Below, in pieces: positions 42,756-52,458 of a stretch of 64,000 nucleotides of DNA. The translations under genes and the position numbers were made by a program. Every line of letters starts with the position of its first letter. Position 1 is the stretch's first letter. Source of the DNA: Brachybacterium sp. EE-P12 (GTDB lineage: Bacteria; Actinomycetota; Actinomycetes; Actinomycetales; Dermabacteraceae); assembly GCF_003711805.1 (NCBI RefSeq), contig NZ_QXCP01000004.1, positions 124,001 through 188,000 of the forward strand, given 5' to 3'. The notes under the pieces are model-generated. The model made no database searches. It was not told where the DNA came from and saw nothing but the letters and a program-made list of their open reading frames with translations.

Positions 42756-45700
42756 GCGAGCTCCACCTCGACCACCTCGCCGCGCAGCGGCAGATGGATC
42801 AGGATCCGCGAGGGCGCGAGGCCCGCCGCCGTCAGCGCCCGCGCATAGGTCGCCATCTGTCCCAGGTACTTCTCCCGCACATGCTCGACCGGATGCTCCC
42901 CCGGATAGGTCTTGTGGTCCACGAGCACCACCTGCCCGTCCGGCAGGCGCAGCAGCGTGTCGATCCAGCCCTCCATCACCTGGTCGTCCTCGTTCCACCA
43001 GCTGATCGGCTGCTCGGTGAGCTCCTCGGCGCCGGGGAACTCGGCGGCGAGGAACCCGGCCCATGCCTGCCCGGCCTCGCGCAGCACCGACGGCTCGACC
43101 GCGCGGGAGACCGCCCAGCGCTCGACGAGCCGGGCCGCGGCCGCCTCCCGCTGCGCCTCGCCGAGCGGAGGCAGCGCGAGATAGGCGTGCACCGCCTCGC
43201 CCACCCGCTCCCACTGCGGGCCTCCGCCGGGCACGAGCCGTCGCCCGATCGTCCGCGGCGTCCCGACCGTGCCGGCCACGTCCTCGGCGCCGACGCCGGA
43301 GGCCTGGAACCGCGCCCGGAGCCGCTGCGGATCCGGTCGGTCGCCGACGAGGTCGCTCGCCGCGAGCGGGCTGCGCCGGGCGTCGAAGCGCGGCGCCCCC
43401 TCCTCGAGCACCCCGGCCGGGGTGCGCACCACGGCGGGCAGCAGACCTCCGCCGCGCACGGCGATGCCCGCCCCGCCCGCGGACCAGGTCAGCAGCGGCG
43501 GGGAGTCCTCCCGGGCGGCGGGCACGAGCGCGTCGAGCACGGGCGCCGAGCCGTCGCCGCTGAGCACGGTGACGTCGGCCGCGCGGGTGAAGGCGACGTA
43601 CTGCAGCCGCCCGGACTCCTGCCGCTCCCGGGCGGTGCGCCGCTGCGCATGGGCGGAGGCGGCGAGGGCGTCCTGCAGCGCGGCGAGGCGCGGCAGCACT
43701 GCGGGCCAGTAGCGCGGGGCGCGGCCCGCGAGCGGTGCGGCCACGTCCAGCTGCGGGGCGGGCAGCACGAACGCGCCGGAGGTCTGGGGGCGCTCGGTCG
43801 GGTCGTGGTCGAGCATCACGACCACCTGCGACCACTCGAGCCCCTTCGCGGCGTGGATCGTGCCCACCCACACCGTGTCCGGGGTGCCGGTGAGGTCCGG
43901 GCCGCGGTCCACCGCGTCCAGCTCGATCCGCAGCCCGGTCAGGGTGATCGGGGCGGAGTCGGCCCGGGCCCGGTCCGCGTACTGCGCGGCGACGGCGCGC
44001 AGCGCGTCGAGCGTGCGCAGGCGCTTCTCGGGCGCGGGCCAGGCGCGGATCCGCTCGGGCAGGTCCAGCGCGTCCACGAGCGCGGTGATCATCTCGACGG
44101 GGGACAGGGAGATGCACTCCTCCCGCAGCGCCCGCAGGCCGGCGAGCACCGGGTCCCGCCACCACTGCGCGAACAGCTCCCGGCGCGCCATGCGGTCCTC
44201 CTGCGCGGCGAGGTCCGCGAACCACGTCCCGTGCGCGGCATGGTCGGGCAGCAGGTCCACCAGCTCGGTGAGCGCGAGCGTGTCGGAGAGGTCGAGGGTG
44301 ACCGCGAGCGCGGCCCGCACCAGGCGCCCCTCGCGGGAGGCGAGGATCGCGGTGCCCTCGCCGGAGGCGGGGACGCCGCGCGCGGTGAGCGCGTCGATCA
44401 CCTCCTGCGCCCGACGGTTCGAGCGCACCAGCACGGCGATGTCGGCGGGCCCTGTGCCCTCCTCGCGCAGCAGGGCGAGCACCCCGTCGGCGACCGCGGT
44501 CGCGTGCTGGGGGTAGGTGAGCCGCTTCGGCACCTCGGGCACCCACGCCTCGAGTCGGCCCGCTTTCCGTCCGGCCGCCTCCCGCGCGGCGACCGCCTCC
44601 GGCGCGGCGGTGGTGACCACCCGCTCGCGCGGCAGCTCGGGGAAGACCTGCGGGAACACCGCGCCGACGAGGTCGAGGACCGGCTCCTGGGAGCGCCAGG
44701 AGTGGCGCAGGTCCAGCACCTCGGCGTCGCCGAGGCCGGCCGTGCCCTGCTCGATCCGCTCGATGATGCCGAGCATGAGGGAGGGGTCCGCGTCGCGGAA
44801 GCCGTAGATCGCCTGCTTCGGGTCGCCCACCCAGATCTTGGCGTCGATCAGCTGCGACAGCTCGAGGAACAGCGCGAGCTGCACGGGGGAGGTGTCCTGG
44901 AACTCGTCGACGGCGAGCAGGCGGAAGCGGGTGCGGATCACCTCGCGGGCCCGCTCGCTGGTGCGCACCAGCTCGAGGGTCCGCACCTCCTGGTCGATGA
45001 AGTCGATCAGCCCCAGCTCGTCCTTGTAGCGCTGGTACGCCTCGAGGGAGTCCGCGGCGGTGCCCATCACGAGCGCGATGAGGGAGCGGAGGTCCTCGTG
45101 CAGCGCGGGGTTCGCGGGCAGCTCCTCCGCGATCGTGGTGGCGACCCCGGCCAGGGCGAGGTCGACGTCCTTGCTGAAGGCGTAGCCCTTCGCGCCGGGG
45201 TCGACGGCCTTCGCCTCGGCGACCGCGGCGATCTTCGCCCAGGCGCTCCACGGCGCCCTCTCCGGCTCGGCCACGTCCCGCAGCAGGCGCTCGAGGGTCA
45301 GCAGGTGCTTGTCCACCGTCCTCGCCGTCCGCTCCGGGAGCTCCAGCGCCCGCAGCCCGCGCACCGCCTCGGCGATCCCGGAGCGCCAGGCCGGGCGCCG
45401 ATCGGCCGCCTCGGCCTCCGGCAGCGCCGCCTCGCGGTACTCCTCGAAGGAGCGCTCGGCCGCCTCCCGCAGCGCGGCGGCGCCGATCAGGTTGGTGCGG
45501 GCCCGGCCGGCCAGGTCCCGCACATGCGCGCGCCACGACGGGGAGGCGGCCCAGGGCACCTCCGGTTCCTCCTCGCCGTCGTGCTCGGTGCGGGCGAGCA
45601 GCCCGGCCGCCCGCGCCCCGGCCTGTGCGGCGGTCTCGTCGATCGCGGCGCGGAAGGCGGCCCTCTGCCGGTCCTCGTCGAGCACCTGCACGTCGGGGGA

Positions 45701-45985
45701 GATGCCGGCGTCGAGCGCGAACTCGCGCAGCAGCTCCCCGGAGACCGAGTTGACGGTGCTGATCAGGGCGCTGTCCACGCCGCGGGCGGCGTCGACCTGG
45801 CCGCGCTCGAGCAGGGTGCGGCGCACCCGGTCGCGCAGCTCGGCGGCGGCTTTGGTGGTGAAGGTCGTCGCGATCAGCTGCGAGGGGTCGAGGCCCTGCG
45901 CGATCCGCTCGGCGATCTGATGGGTGAGCGTGTGCGTCTTGCCCGAGCCCGCCGAGGCGTTGATGAGGGTGAAGGTCTGCGTCAT
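42752..45985 (-). CDS. UvrD/RecB-type helicase-nuclease, AddA/RexA-like
   Basis: A 1077-residue protein. Walker A ASAGSGKT at residues 10-17 is of the RecB/AddA kind. Further motifs are ATTFTTKAAAELRDRV (Ia), LLAVDEFQDTSPVQ (II), WVGDPKQAIYGFRDAD (III), a motif V region TIHAAKGLEW and QYVAFTRAADVTVLSG (VI). A RecB-type nuclease domain closes the protein (about 985-1070), with GWIDTLLRL and VLVDHKTYPG giving the GxxD and DxK residues and MATYARAL the Tyr. It is translationally coupled to the 884-residue nuclease upstream. Together they would resect double-strand breaks. Confidence 0.88.
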   Translation of the reverse strand: MTQTFTLINASAGSGKTHTLTHQIAERIAQGLDPSQLIATTFTTKAAAELRDRVRRTLLERGQVDAARGVDSALISTVNSVSGELLREFALDAGISPDVQVLDEDRQRAAFRAAIDETAAQAGARAAGLLARTEHDGEEEPEVPWAASPSWRAHVRDLAGRARTNLIGAAALREAAERSFEEYREAALPEAEAADRRPAWRSGIAEAVRGLRALELPERTARTVDKHLLTLERLLRDVAEPERAPWSAWAKIAAVAEAKAVDPGAKGYAFSKDVDLALAGVATTIAEELPANPALHEDLRSLIALVMGTAADSLEAYQRYKDELGLIDFIDQEVRTLELVRTSERAREVIRTRFRLLAVDEFQDTSPVQLALFLELSQLIDAKIWVGDPKQAIYGFRDADPSLMLGIIERIEQGTAGLGDAEVLDLRHSWRSQEPVLDLVGAVFPQVFPELPRERVVTTAAPEAVAAREAAGRKAGRLEAWVPEVPKRLTYPQHATAVADGVLALLREEGTGPADIAVLVRSNRRAQEVIDALTARGVPASGEGTAILASREGRLVRAALAVTLDLSDTLALTELVDLLPDHAAHGTWFADLAAQEDRMARRELFAQWWRDPVLAGLRALREECISLSPVEMITALVDALDLPERIRAWPAPEKRLRTLDALRAVAAQYADRARADSAPITLTGLRIELDAVDRGPDLTGTPDTVWVGTIHAAKGLEWSQVVVMLDHDPTERPQTSGAFVLPAPQLDVAAPLAGRAPRYWPAVLPRLAALQDALAASAHAQRRTARERQESGRLQYVAFTRAADVTVLSGDGSAPVLDALVPAAREDSPPLLTWSAGGAGIAVRGGGLLPAVVRTPAGVLEEGAPRFDARRSPLAASDLVGDRPDPQRLRARFQASGVGAEDVAGTVGTPRTIGRRLVPGGGPQWERVGEAVHAYLALPPLGEAQREAAAARLVERWAVSRAVEPSVLREAGQAWAGFLAAEFPGAEELTEQPISWWNEDDQVMEGWIDTLLRLPDGQVVLVDHKTYPGEHPVEHVREKYLGQMATYARALTAAGLAPSRILIHLPLRGEVVEVELA

Positions 45986-48636
45986 CGGAGTGCTCCCGTC
46001 GTCCCGCACAGCACGGCATGGTCCCCGAGGCCGCAGTGGTCCTCCACCAGCAGAGAGCCGGCCTCCCGCTCGGCCGCGCGCGCCTTCGCGAGCGCGGTGG
46101 ACCGCTTCGACCAGGTGGCAGTGGCGTCCAGGCCGGTGCGCTCCTGGAGCTCGCGGCAGCCGCAGCGGATCCGTCCCGCGGCGACCTCGTCGAGCCTCGC
46201 GGTGACCGCGGCGAGCATGCGCCGCCACGCCTCGCCGGTGTCCATCGGCGCGCGGCCGTGGGGGTCCAGCTCCGGGTCGGCGGAGACGAACTCGCCGCTG
46301 CGCAGCAGGAAGTAGCCGACGTCGGCGGGCTCCTCGCCCGGATGCTCCTGCGCGAGGGTCCAGGCGTAGGAGGCCAGCTGGATCGCCTCGGAGGTGTCGA
46401 AGAGGTCGCCGTAGCGGGTGCGGCTGCGGGACCATTTCAGGTCCAGCACGGTGCGGCGTCCGTCGGGGCCGACGGCGTCCAGGTCGCGGCTGCCCACGAA
46501 CGGGACGGTGCGCTCGCCGCCCGTGAGGGGGAGGGCCAGAGGCAGCTCGAAGCGGGTCTCGGTGCCGGTGATCCGCAGCCCTGCCTGCGTGACGCCCGAG
46601 AAGAGGGCGCTGACGGAGCGCACGGCCCGGTCGCGCACGTCCTCCCGGGCGGCGGCGCGGCCGGGCAGGTCCAGCTCGGAGGCGAGCTGGGGCACGAGCC
46701 GGTCCAGCACCGCCTCGATCTCGTCGTCGGTCGGGGCGGTGGCGCCGGAGCGCTCGTGCACGAGGGTCTCGACGACGGCGTGGACGAGGGTGCCGATCAT
46801 GCGGGCGCCCGTCGGCAGCACGGCGACCTCGGCGGGCCGCACGTCCAGCGCGTGCTGCAGCGCCCACTGGTGGGGGCAGGCGAGCAGCGCGGCGATCTGC
46901 GTGTAGGAGAGCCTGCGCGGCAGCAGGTGCGGGGCCGGGGCGATCCGGTGCTCGAGCGGCGGCTTCTCCGGCTCCGGGGCGAGCGGCGGCGCTGCGACCT
47001 CGAGGGTCCTCCCGGCGAGGCTCCATCTCCCGTCCTCGATCAGCTCCTCGGGTCGCAGCCGCGTGCCCGCGCCGAGGTGGGCGAGCAGACCGCTCGGACC
47101 GGGGACCTCCTCGAGTCGGCGCCCGGGCAGCACGGCGACGACCGCTCCGGCGCGGCGCAGGCCCCGCAGCGCGGCGTCGACCTCGAGGGAGGCGAGCTGC
47201 GTGGGGGTCATGACGCGGCCGCCGCCGGCCTCGAGGGCGGCGGTCTCGGCCGCATCCCAGCGCTGCGCGGGGCGCGCCCGGTCGGAGGACGGCCCCCACC
47301 ACAGCACCGTGCCGGAGCGCACCTGCGCGGGGGAGGTGGTGACCTGCCACGGGGACACCTCCCGCACCGCCCGGGGCGAGGGGCCGGCGCCGCCGCAGCT
47401 GTCGATGATCTGCTGCAGGGTGCGGCGGGCGAGGGGCTCGGCGGCGTCGAGCATGCCCAGCACGCGCTGCAGCACCTGCACCTGGGTGAGGCTCGCCAGC
47501 AGGTCCCCGTCCCCGCGGGCGACGGCGCGCAGCCGCTCCGCGAGCCAGTCCAGACGCTCGGCGATCGCGCCGGGGCGCAGGTCGTCGGCGGGCAGCGGCG
47601 CGGCCACCAGGCGGTCGATCACGCGGGCCGCCTCGAGGGCGCGCGGCTGCTCGGCCTCGGAGATCCGGGCGAGCGCCGCCTGCCAGGCCGGCCCGCCCAC
47701 CCCGGGCTCGACCGAGAGCGCGCCCAGCAGCTCGCGCCGGGCGAGGGCGGGCACGAGCCCGACCGGCTCCGCCTCGGCTCCCGCGCCGGGCAGCACCCGC
47801 AGGTCCAGCAGCGCGGCGAGCTGGTGGACGTCCACGGGGGCGGTCGCGACGTCGAGGAACAGGCCCAGCACCTGGTGGTGGGCACGGTCGCGGGAGGGGC
47901 CGACGGCACCGATCGCGGGCAGGCCGCGCCGGTGCAGCGCCCGGTCCAGCACGTCGGTGTCCGCGGCGGCGAGCACGGTGACCTGCGGATCGGCGGCGAG
48001 GAAGCGGGCAGCGGCGTCGGCGGCGGACCACTCGTCCAGCGCCTCGACGACCGTCAGCCCCGGCGAGCCCGCGGCGGCGCGGGCAGGCCCCTCGAGCCGC
48101 ACCCCTGCCTCCGCCAGCAGCTCCAGCAGACGCGGCCACATCCCGGGCAGCGCCGCCGGCTGCTCCTCGAGCACGAGCTCCTCGATCCCGAGCGGCCAGG
48201 CACCGGCGACCTCCTCGAGCAGGTCGATGATCTCCCGCAGGTCGTCGGCGCCGGAGGGGGCGAGCGTCCCGGTCACGCCGACCGCGGCGGCGCGCTCGAG
48301 GTCCCGCAGCACCGCGAGCCGCTCCGGCAGGGGGCCCTCCGCCGTCGCGGGCCGCCAGCCCGTCGCCACGGCGGCGTCGCGCCAGCGCAGCAGCTGCGCG
48401 GCCGTGCTCCAGGGATCCACCGCGAAGGACCGGGCCGGCCAGTCCTGGGGATTCTCCTGCAGCAGGCGCAGGTACTGCGCGATGCGCACCGCCGGCTCGA
48501 CCGCAGGGCGCGTCAGCCCCAGGCGCCCCTGCAGCAGCTGCACCAGCCCGCGCGGCCCGAGGCGTGCCGCACCGGAGGCTCCGCCCCCGTCGGCCCAGGC
48601 CGCGCCGTCCAGGGACCAGCCGAACTCGATACGCAT
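45982..48636 (-). CDS. PD-(D/E)XK nuclease subunit, AddB/RexB-like
   Basis: An 884-residue partner of the helicase-nuclease. I see no Walker A motif, unlike AddB of Bacillus and like RexB. The C-terminal nuclease domain (about 600-850) has LSYTQIAALLACPHQWALQH, HAVVETLVHERSG, FVGSRDLDAVGP, VLDLKWSRSR (GxxD and DxK) and AIQLASYAWTLAQ (QxxxY). Cys residues in ACPHQW and RCGCREL could hold part of an iron-sulfur cluster, but the usual four-Cys pattern is incomplete. The helicase ATG overlaps its stop by four bases. Annotated as a pair with the AddA-like gene. Confidence 0.82.
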   Translation of the reverse strand: MRIEFGWSLDGAAWADGGGASGAARLGPRGLVQLLQGRLGLTRPAVEPAVRIAQYLRLLQENPQDWPARSFAVDPWSTAAQLLRWRDAAVATGWRPATAEGPLPERLAVLRDLERAAAVGVTGTLAPSGADDLREIIDLLEEVAGAWPLGIEELVLEEQPAALPGMWPRLLELLAEAGVRLEGPARAAAGSPGLTVVEALDEWSAADAAARFLAADPQVTVLAAADTDVLDRALHRRGLPAIGAVGPSRDRAHHQVLGLFLDVATAPVDVHQLAALLDLRVLPGAGAEAEPVGLVPALARRELLGALSVEPGVGGPAWQAALARISEAEQPRALEAARVIDRLVAAPLPADDLRPGAIAERLDWLAERLRAVARGDGDLLASLTQVQVLQRVLGMLDAAEPLARRTLQQIIDSCGGAGPSPRAVREVSPWQVTTSPAQVRSGTVLWWGPSSDRARPAQRWDAAETAALEAGGGRVMTPTQLASLEVDAALRGLRRAGAVVAVLPGRRLEEVPGPSGLLAHLGAGTRLRPEELIEDGRWSLAGRTLEVAAPPLAPEPEKPPLEHRIAPAPHLLPRRLSYTQIAALLACPHQWALQHALDVRPAEVAVLPTGARMIGTLVHAVVETLVHERSGATAPTDDEIEAVLDRLVPQLASELDLPGRAAAREDVRDRAVRSVSALFSGVTQAGLRITGTETRFELPLALPLTGGERTVPFVGSRDLDAVGPDGRRTVLDLKWSRSRTRYGDLFDTSEAIQLASYAWTLAQEHPGEEPADVGYFLLRSGEFVSADPELDPHGRAPMDTGEAWRRMLAAVTARLDEVAAGRIRCGCRELQERTGLDATATWSKRSTALAKARAAEREAGSLLVEDHCGLGDHAVLCGTTGALR

Positions 48637-48671
48637 GGAGCCACTGTAGGGGGCGGACGTCCCGTCGCGGA

Positions 48672-50285
48672 TCAGTCCTCGGCCGGCTGCGGCTGCGGAT
48701 CCGGGATCTCCTCGGGGCGGTACGCGGGCAGGCGCGACGCGGGCAGGGCGGCGACCGCGCTGATCCCGGCGAGGACCAGGAACCCGATCTTCAGGGTGCG
48801 CAGTCGCTGCTCCTCGTTCAGCGCCACGGCGGCGTCGACCTGTGCTTCGGAGGCGGTGGTGCGGCTGAGCACCTCGTGCAGCTCGTCGTTGCTGACGAAG
48901 TTCACCTGGTCGAGATCGACCTGGGCCACGAGCTCCTCGGGCAGCTCCGGATGCTCGACCACGGCGCGGCCGATGCCGGCGCCGAGCACCATCACCAGCA
49001 CCGCGCCCATCACCGCGGTGCCCACGGCGGAGGCGAGGTTCTGGGTGGTGCCGCGCAGGGAACCGACGTCGCCTGCCAGCTCCTTCGGCACGGCGGTGAC
49101 CAGCACGTTGAACACGAGCGTCACCAGCGCGCCCTGGCCGATCCCGAAGGCGACCAGACCGAGGATCGTGGGCAGCGTCTCCCAGTTGTTCGTGACCACC
49201 AGCGACAGCCAGATCAGGGAGAGCGTGGTCAGCGTGAAGGAGAACAGGGCGATGGTGCGCGGGGAGAAGCGGGAGTAGAAGCGGACGATCAGGGTGGCGG
49301 TGACGAACACCGTGAGGTTGAACGGCATCATCGCCAGCGAGGTGTCCAGCGGGGTGCGCCCCTGCACCACCTGGATGTAGATCGGGACGGTGAAGTTCAC
49401 CGCCGCCTCCATCGAGACGATGATGAACATCGCGTAGACCGCGGAGCGCTCGCGCCGGTTCCCGAGCACGCGCAGGTCCACCAGGGGGACCTTGCCGTGC
49501 TCGGCGCGACGTCGGGTGCGCAGGAGGAACAGCTGCCCCAGCATGATGCCGACCACCACGAGCACCGGGGCGGGGGAGAGACCGAGCACGGACAGCGGCG
49601 CGGTGTCCTCGGCCACCAGCACGCCCCATCCGTTCAGATTGTTGAAGCCCAGCGTGAGGGCGACCACCGCGCCGCCGATCAGCGCGGAGGCCGGCAGGTC
49701 GATGCGGATCGAGGGATCGCCCTTGTCCGAGCGGAGCGTGAAGGACAGCGCGAACACCGCCACCGCCAGCGCGAGCGTGATGAAGAAGATGGGCCGCCAG
49801 CCCACGAAGGTGCCGAGCGTGCCGCCGATGAGGAACGCGCTCACGCCGGAGATCGCGCGCGCCGAGCCGAGGGAGCCGACGGCGGTGGCCTGCTGGGCTC
49901 CGCGGTAGTTCTCCGCGATCAGCGCCACCAGCGCCGGGACGATGATCGCGGCGGCGGCGCCGGCGAGCAGCTGGCCGAGGATCGCCCAGGTGACCGTCGG
50001 AGCGAGGATCATCATCAGCGAGGAGGCCGCGAACACCGCGAGCACGCAGCGGAAGATCAGAGTCCAGCCGATGCGCTGGCCGAGCTTCGCACCGGTCATC
50101 ACGAGCGCCGCGACGGCGAGGCCGTAGACGACGATGGTGGAGCTCGCGACCGTCGGCGGGACGGAGAAGTCCTCGACCATCCCGCCGAGCGAGATCGGCA
50201 GCGCCGCGACGTTGAAGGACATCAGCACCTGGGCCAGGAACAGCCCGATCATCGGAGTCCAGGAGCTGCGGGCGGTCTCATCCAT
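48672..50285 (-). CDS. MFS transporter, DHA2-like, 14 helices
   Basis: A 537-residue membrane protein with about 14 hydrophobic segments. Features are MIGLFLAQVLMSFNVAALPISLGGMV in helix 1, a long periplasmic loop before the last helix (VEHPELPEELVAQVDLDQVNF), and GSLRGTTQNLASAVGTAVMGAVL in the C-terminal half, as in actinobacterial DHA2 exporters. I chose the ATG at 50285 (MDETARSS) with AAAGG upstream; a GTG at 50303 is possible. It overlaps the end of the glutaminase gene, so the two are probably co-transcribed. Substrate unknown. Confidence 0.82.
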   Translation of the reverse strand: MDETARSSWTPMIGLFLAQVLMSFNVAALPISLGGMVEDFSVPPTVASSTIVVYGLAVAALVMTGAKLGQRIGWTLIFRCVLAVFAASSLMMILAPTVTWAILGQLLAGAAAAIIVPALVALIAENYRGAQQATAVGSLGSARAISGVSAFLIGGTLGTFVGWRPIFFITLALAVAVFALSFTLRSDKGDPSIRIDLPASALIGGAVVALTLGFNNLNGWGVLVAEDTAPLSVLGLSPAPVLVVVGIMLGQLFLLRTRRRAEHGKVPLVDLRVLGNRRERSAVYAMFIIVSMEAAVNFTVPIYIQVVQGRTPLDTSLAMMPFNLTVFVTATLIVRFYSRFSPRTIALFSFTLTTLSLIWLSLVVTNNWETLPTILGLVAFGIGQGALVTLVFNVLVTAVPKELAGDVGSLRGTTQNLASAVGTAVMGAVLVMVLGAGIGRAVVEHPELPEELVAQVDLDQVNFVSNDELHEVLSRTTASEAQVDAAVALNEEQRLRTLKIGFLVLAGISAVAALPASRLPAYRPEEIPDPQPQPAED

Positions 50286-51276
50286 CACGGTGCGCCTTTC
50301 CACGGGGAGCCGAGGCGAAGAGGTTCAGGCCGAGGGAGCGGGAGAGGTGGGCGCAGGCGCGCTGGCCGCGCACGCTGTTCCCGGCCCGGTCCAGCAGCGG
50401 GGAGAAGGTGCCCAGCGCGCCCTTGCCGGGGGCGATCGCGACGATCCCGCCGGAGACCCCTGACTTGGCCGGCAGGCCGATCTCGAACTGCCACTCGCCG
50501 GAGAGCTCGTACATGCCGCAGGCGGCGAGGACGGCGAGCGTGTCCCGGCACGCCTCGGCAGTCACGACCTGCTCGCCGGTCACGGGGTTCAGGCCGCCGT
50601 CGGCGAGGGTCGCGCTCATCACGGCGAGGTCCTCGGCGGTGACCCGCAGCGAGCACTGGCGCGTGTACACCTCGACCATCTCCTCGGGGCGCCCGGCCAG
50701 GCGCCCGTAGGAGGTGAGCAGGTCGGCGATGCCCTGGTTGCGGTGGTTGGTCTCGGACTCGCTGCGCAGCACGCGCTCGTCGAGCTCGAGGGAGCGGCCC
50801 GCGAACCGGCTCAGCCCCTCGTGCACGGCGAGCCACCCGCCCGGCAGCAGCGCGGTGGTCGCGATCGCGCCGGCGTTCACCATGGGGTTCATCGGGCTGC
50901 CCTGGTTCAGCTCGAGCGCGATCACCGAGTTGAAGGGGAGCCCGGTGTTGTTGACGCCGACGACGCGGTGCACCGCCTCGTGCCCGATCGCGTCGAGCAC
51001 GAGCGCGAGCACGAAGGCCTTGGAGATCGACTGGATCGTGAAGGGTGCCGCGGTGTCGCCGGCGAGGTGGGTCGTGCCGTCGGCCTCGACGAGAGCCAGG
51101 CCGAACAGGGCGGAATCGGCCTCGGCGAGGGCGGGGATGTAGTCAGCCACCGTGCCCTCGTCGAGACCGGCGTATCGTGCATGGGCCTCGCGCAGCAGCC
51201 GGGCCACCTGGGGCTCGTCCGGCAGGTCACCGGTCAGCGCACGCTGCGGGACGTCCTCCAGCGGACTCTCGAACAT
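50278..51276 (-). CDS. glsA: Glutaminase A
   Basis: A 332-residue serine-dependent glutaminase converting glutamine to glutamate and ammonia. The serine-lysine pair is Ser83/Lys86 in IQSISKAFVL. Other family blocks are GLPFNSVIALE, SPMNPMVNAGAIAT, SESETNHRNQGIADLL, YTRQCSLRVTAEDLAVMSATLADGG and GLPAKSGVSGGIVAIAPG. Length matches the family. GGGAGGGAG precedes the ATG. The downstream MFS gene overlaps by eight bases. Confidence 0.95.
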   Translation of the reverse strand: MFESPLEDVPQRALTGDLPDEPQVARLLREAHARYAGLDEGTVADYIPALAEADSALFGLALVEADGTTHLAGDTAAPFTIQSISKAFVLALVLDAIGHEAVHRVVGVNNTGLPFNSVIALELNQGSPMNPMVNAGAIATTALLPGGWLAVHEGLSRFAGRSLELDERVLRSESETNHRNQGIADLLTSYGRLAGRPEEMVEVYTRQCSLRVTAEDLAVMSATLADGGLNPVTGEQVVTAEACRDTLAVLAACGMYELSGEWQFEIGLPAKSGVSGGIVAIAPGKGALGTFSPLLDRAGNSVRGQRACAHLSRSLGLNLFASAPRGKAHRDG

Positions 51277-51337
51277 GACGCTCCCTCCCCAGCGGCCCTT
51301 CCACCCTATGCCCGGGAGGCGACCTGCGTCACGTGTG

Positions 51338-52390
51338 TCATCGGTTGAACGGGTCGTCCGGTCGGATGCCCCAGGAGAACCCGCGCTCGTAGAGGACCTC
51401 CCCGGACTCGTCGGGCGCGAGCACCAGGTCCTGGCCCTCGCCGGTGACGTGCAGGGTCCCGTCGGCCTGCTCCTCGACCTCGAGCACGAGCGTCTCCCCC
51501 TCGTCCTCGACGAACTCCTGCACCGGCTGCCCCTCCTCGCGCAGGTCCTTGAGCGTGAGCTCGATCGTGTCCCCCTCGCCGCGGGTCCACGACCCGCTGC
51601 GCAGCGCCCCATCGGCGGTCCGCAGCTGCGCCTGCGCCGCGCCGCCGTAGCTGATCGAACCGAGCGAGAGGCGGCTCCAGCGCGTGTCCTCGGCGAGCTG
51701 CGCGGCGGGCTCGGCGGTGTCCTCGGCGACGGTCCACACCCCGACCGGCACCGACTCGTCGACGCTGCGCGGCGGGTACATCGCCGAGACGCCCCACAGC
51801 ACGGCGCCTGCGAGCACCACGGCGAGGACGGGAGCGGCGATCGCGCCGACCCGCTCGGCGGGCCGCCAGGGGACCAGCCGCAGCCGCGGCCCCTCGTCGA
51901 TCTCCCCACGCCCCAGCACCGCCCGCACGAGCCGCGGCATCCACGGGATCAGCACCAGCAGCGACATCAGGACGTACACGGCCGACGGCGTCTTGACCAT
52001 CACGTCGTAGCCGATGTTCAGCACCAGCACGAAGCTCATCGAGGCCGCGGAGATCAGAGCGCCGAGCGGCACTGTGCGCCGCCACAGCAGAGCGAGCCCC
52101 GCCCCGAACTCGGCGAGCCCGGCGAGGAACTGGAAGACGGGGGAGAAGGCGACCATCCGCCACAGCAGCCCCATCGGGCTCATCTCGCCGTGGGCGATCA
52201 GGGCGTCGCCCGCGTCGGAGAACCCGAACTGGCCGAACACCAGCTTCGCCGCGCCGTAGTAGAGCAGCACGAGCGCGAGCGCGAGCCGCACCGCGCCGTG
52301 CACCCACCAGGCGGCGGTCACGCCGACGGTGCGCGCCAGGTGCTTCTCTGCGGAGTACTCGGTGGCGACCATGTCCCCATCCCACTGCAT
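51338..52390 (-). CDS. DoxX/MauE-like membrane protein with C-terminal extracellular domain
   Basis: A protein of about 350 residues. The N-terminal half has four to five helices with the DoxX-like pattern LALVLLYYGAAKLVFGQFGFSD, FQFLAGLAEFGAGLALLW and SFVLVLNIGYDVMVK. After a further helix (APVLAVVLAGAVLWGVSAMY) comes a soluble domain of about 150 residues with lipocalin/META-like beta strands (WTVAEDTAEPAAQLAEDTRWSRLSL). Three starts are possible: GTG 52411, ATG 52390 and ATG 52372, none with a clear ribosome site. Function unknown; the soluble domain may measure the oxidation state or bind a ligand, which is speculation. Confidence 0.65.
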   Translation of the reverse strand: MQWDGDMVATEYSAEKHLARTVGVTAAWWVHGAVRLALALVLLYYGAAKLVFGQFGFSDAGDALIAHGEMSPMGLLWRMVAFSPVFQFLAGLAEFGAGLALLWRRTVPLGALISAASMSFVLVLNIGYDVMVKTPSAVYVLMSLLVLIPWMPRLVRAVLGRGEIDEGPRLRLVPWRPAERVGAIAAPVLAVVLAGAVLWGVSAMYPPRSVDESVPVGVWTVAEDTAEPAAQLAEDTRWSRLSLGSISYGGAAQAQLRTADGALRSGSWTRGEGDTIELTLKDLREEGQPVQEFVEDEGETLVLEVEEQADGTLHVTGEGQDLVLAPDESGEVLYERGFSWGIRPDDPFNR

Positions 52391-52458
52391 CGCGGTGCCG
52401 CCGCTGATCACCCTGCGGTCTGGACCCCGCTACGACCTTCGACGGACATCGCCGCCGC

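Noticed and set aside
42794-46315. Long plus-strand open frame opposite the AddA-like gene
   Set aside because: Low-complexity His/Arg/Gly composition and full overlap with a gene showing clear helicase motifs; treated as a shadow frame.
42752-48139. Apparent single frame joining the helicase to more than 700 upstream codons
   Set aside because: The upstream part is a shadow of the AddB-like gene. The helicase begins at 45985 with MTQTFTLINASAGSGKT and overlaps the AddB-like stop by four bases.
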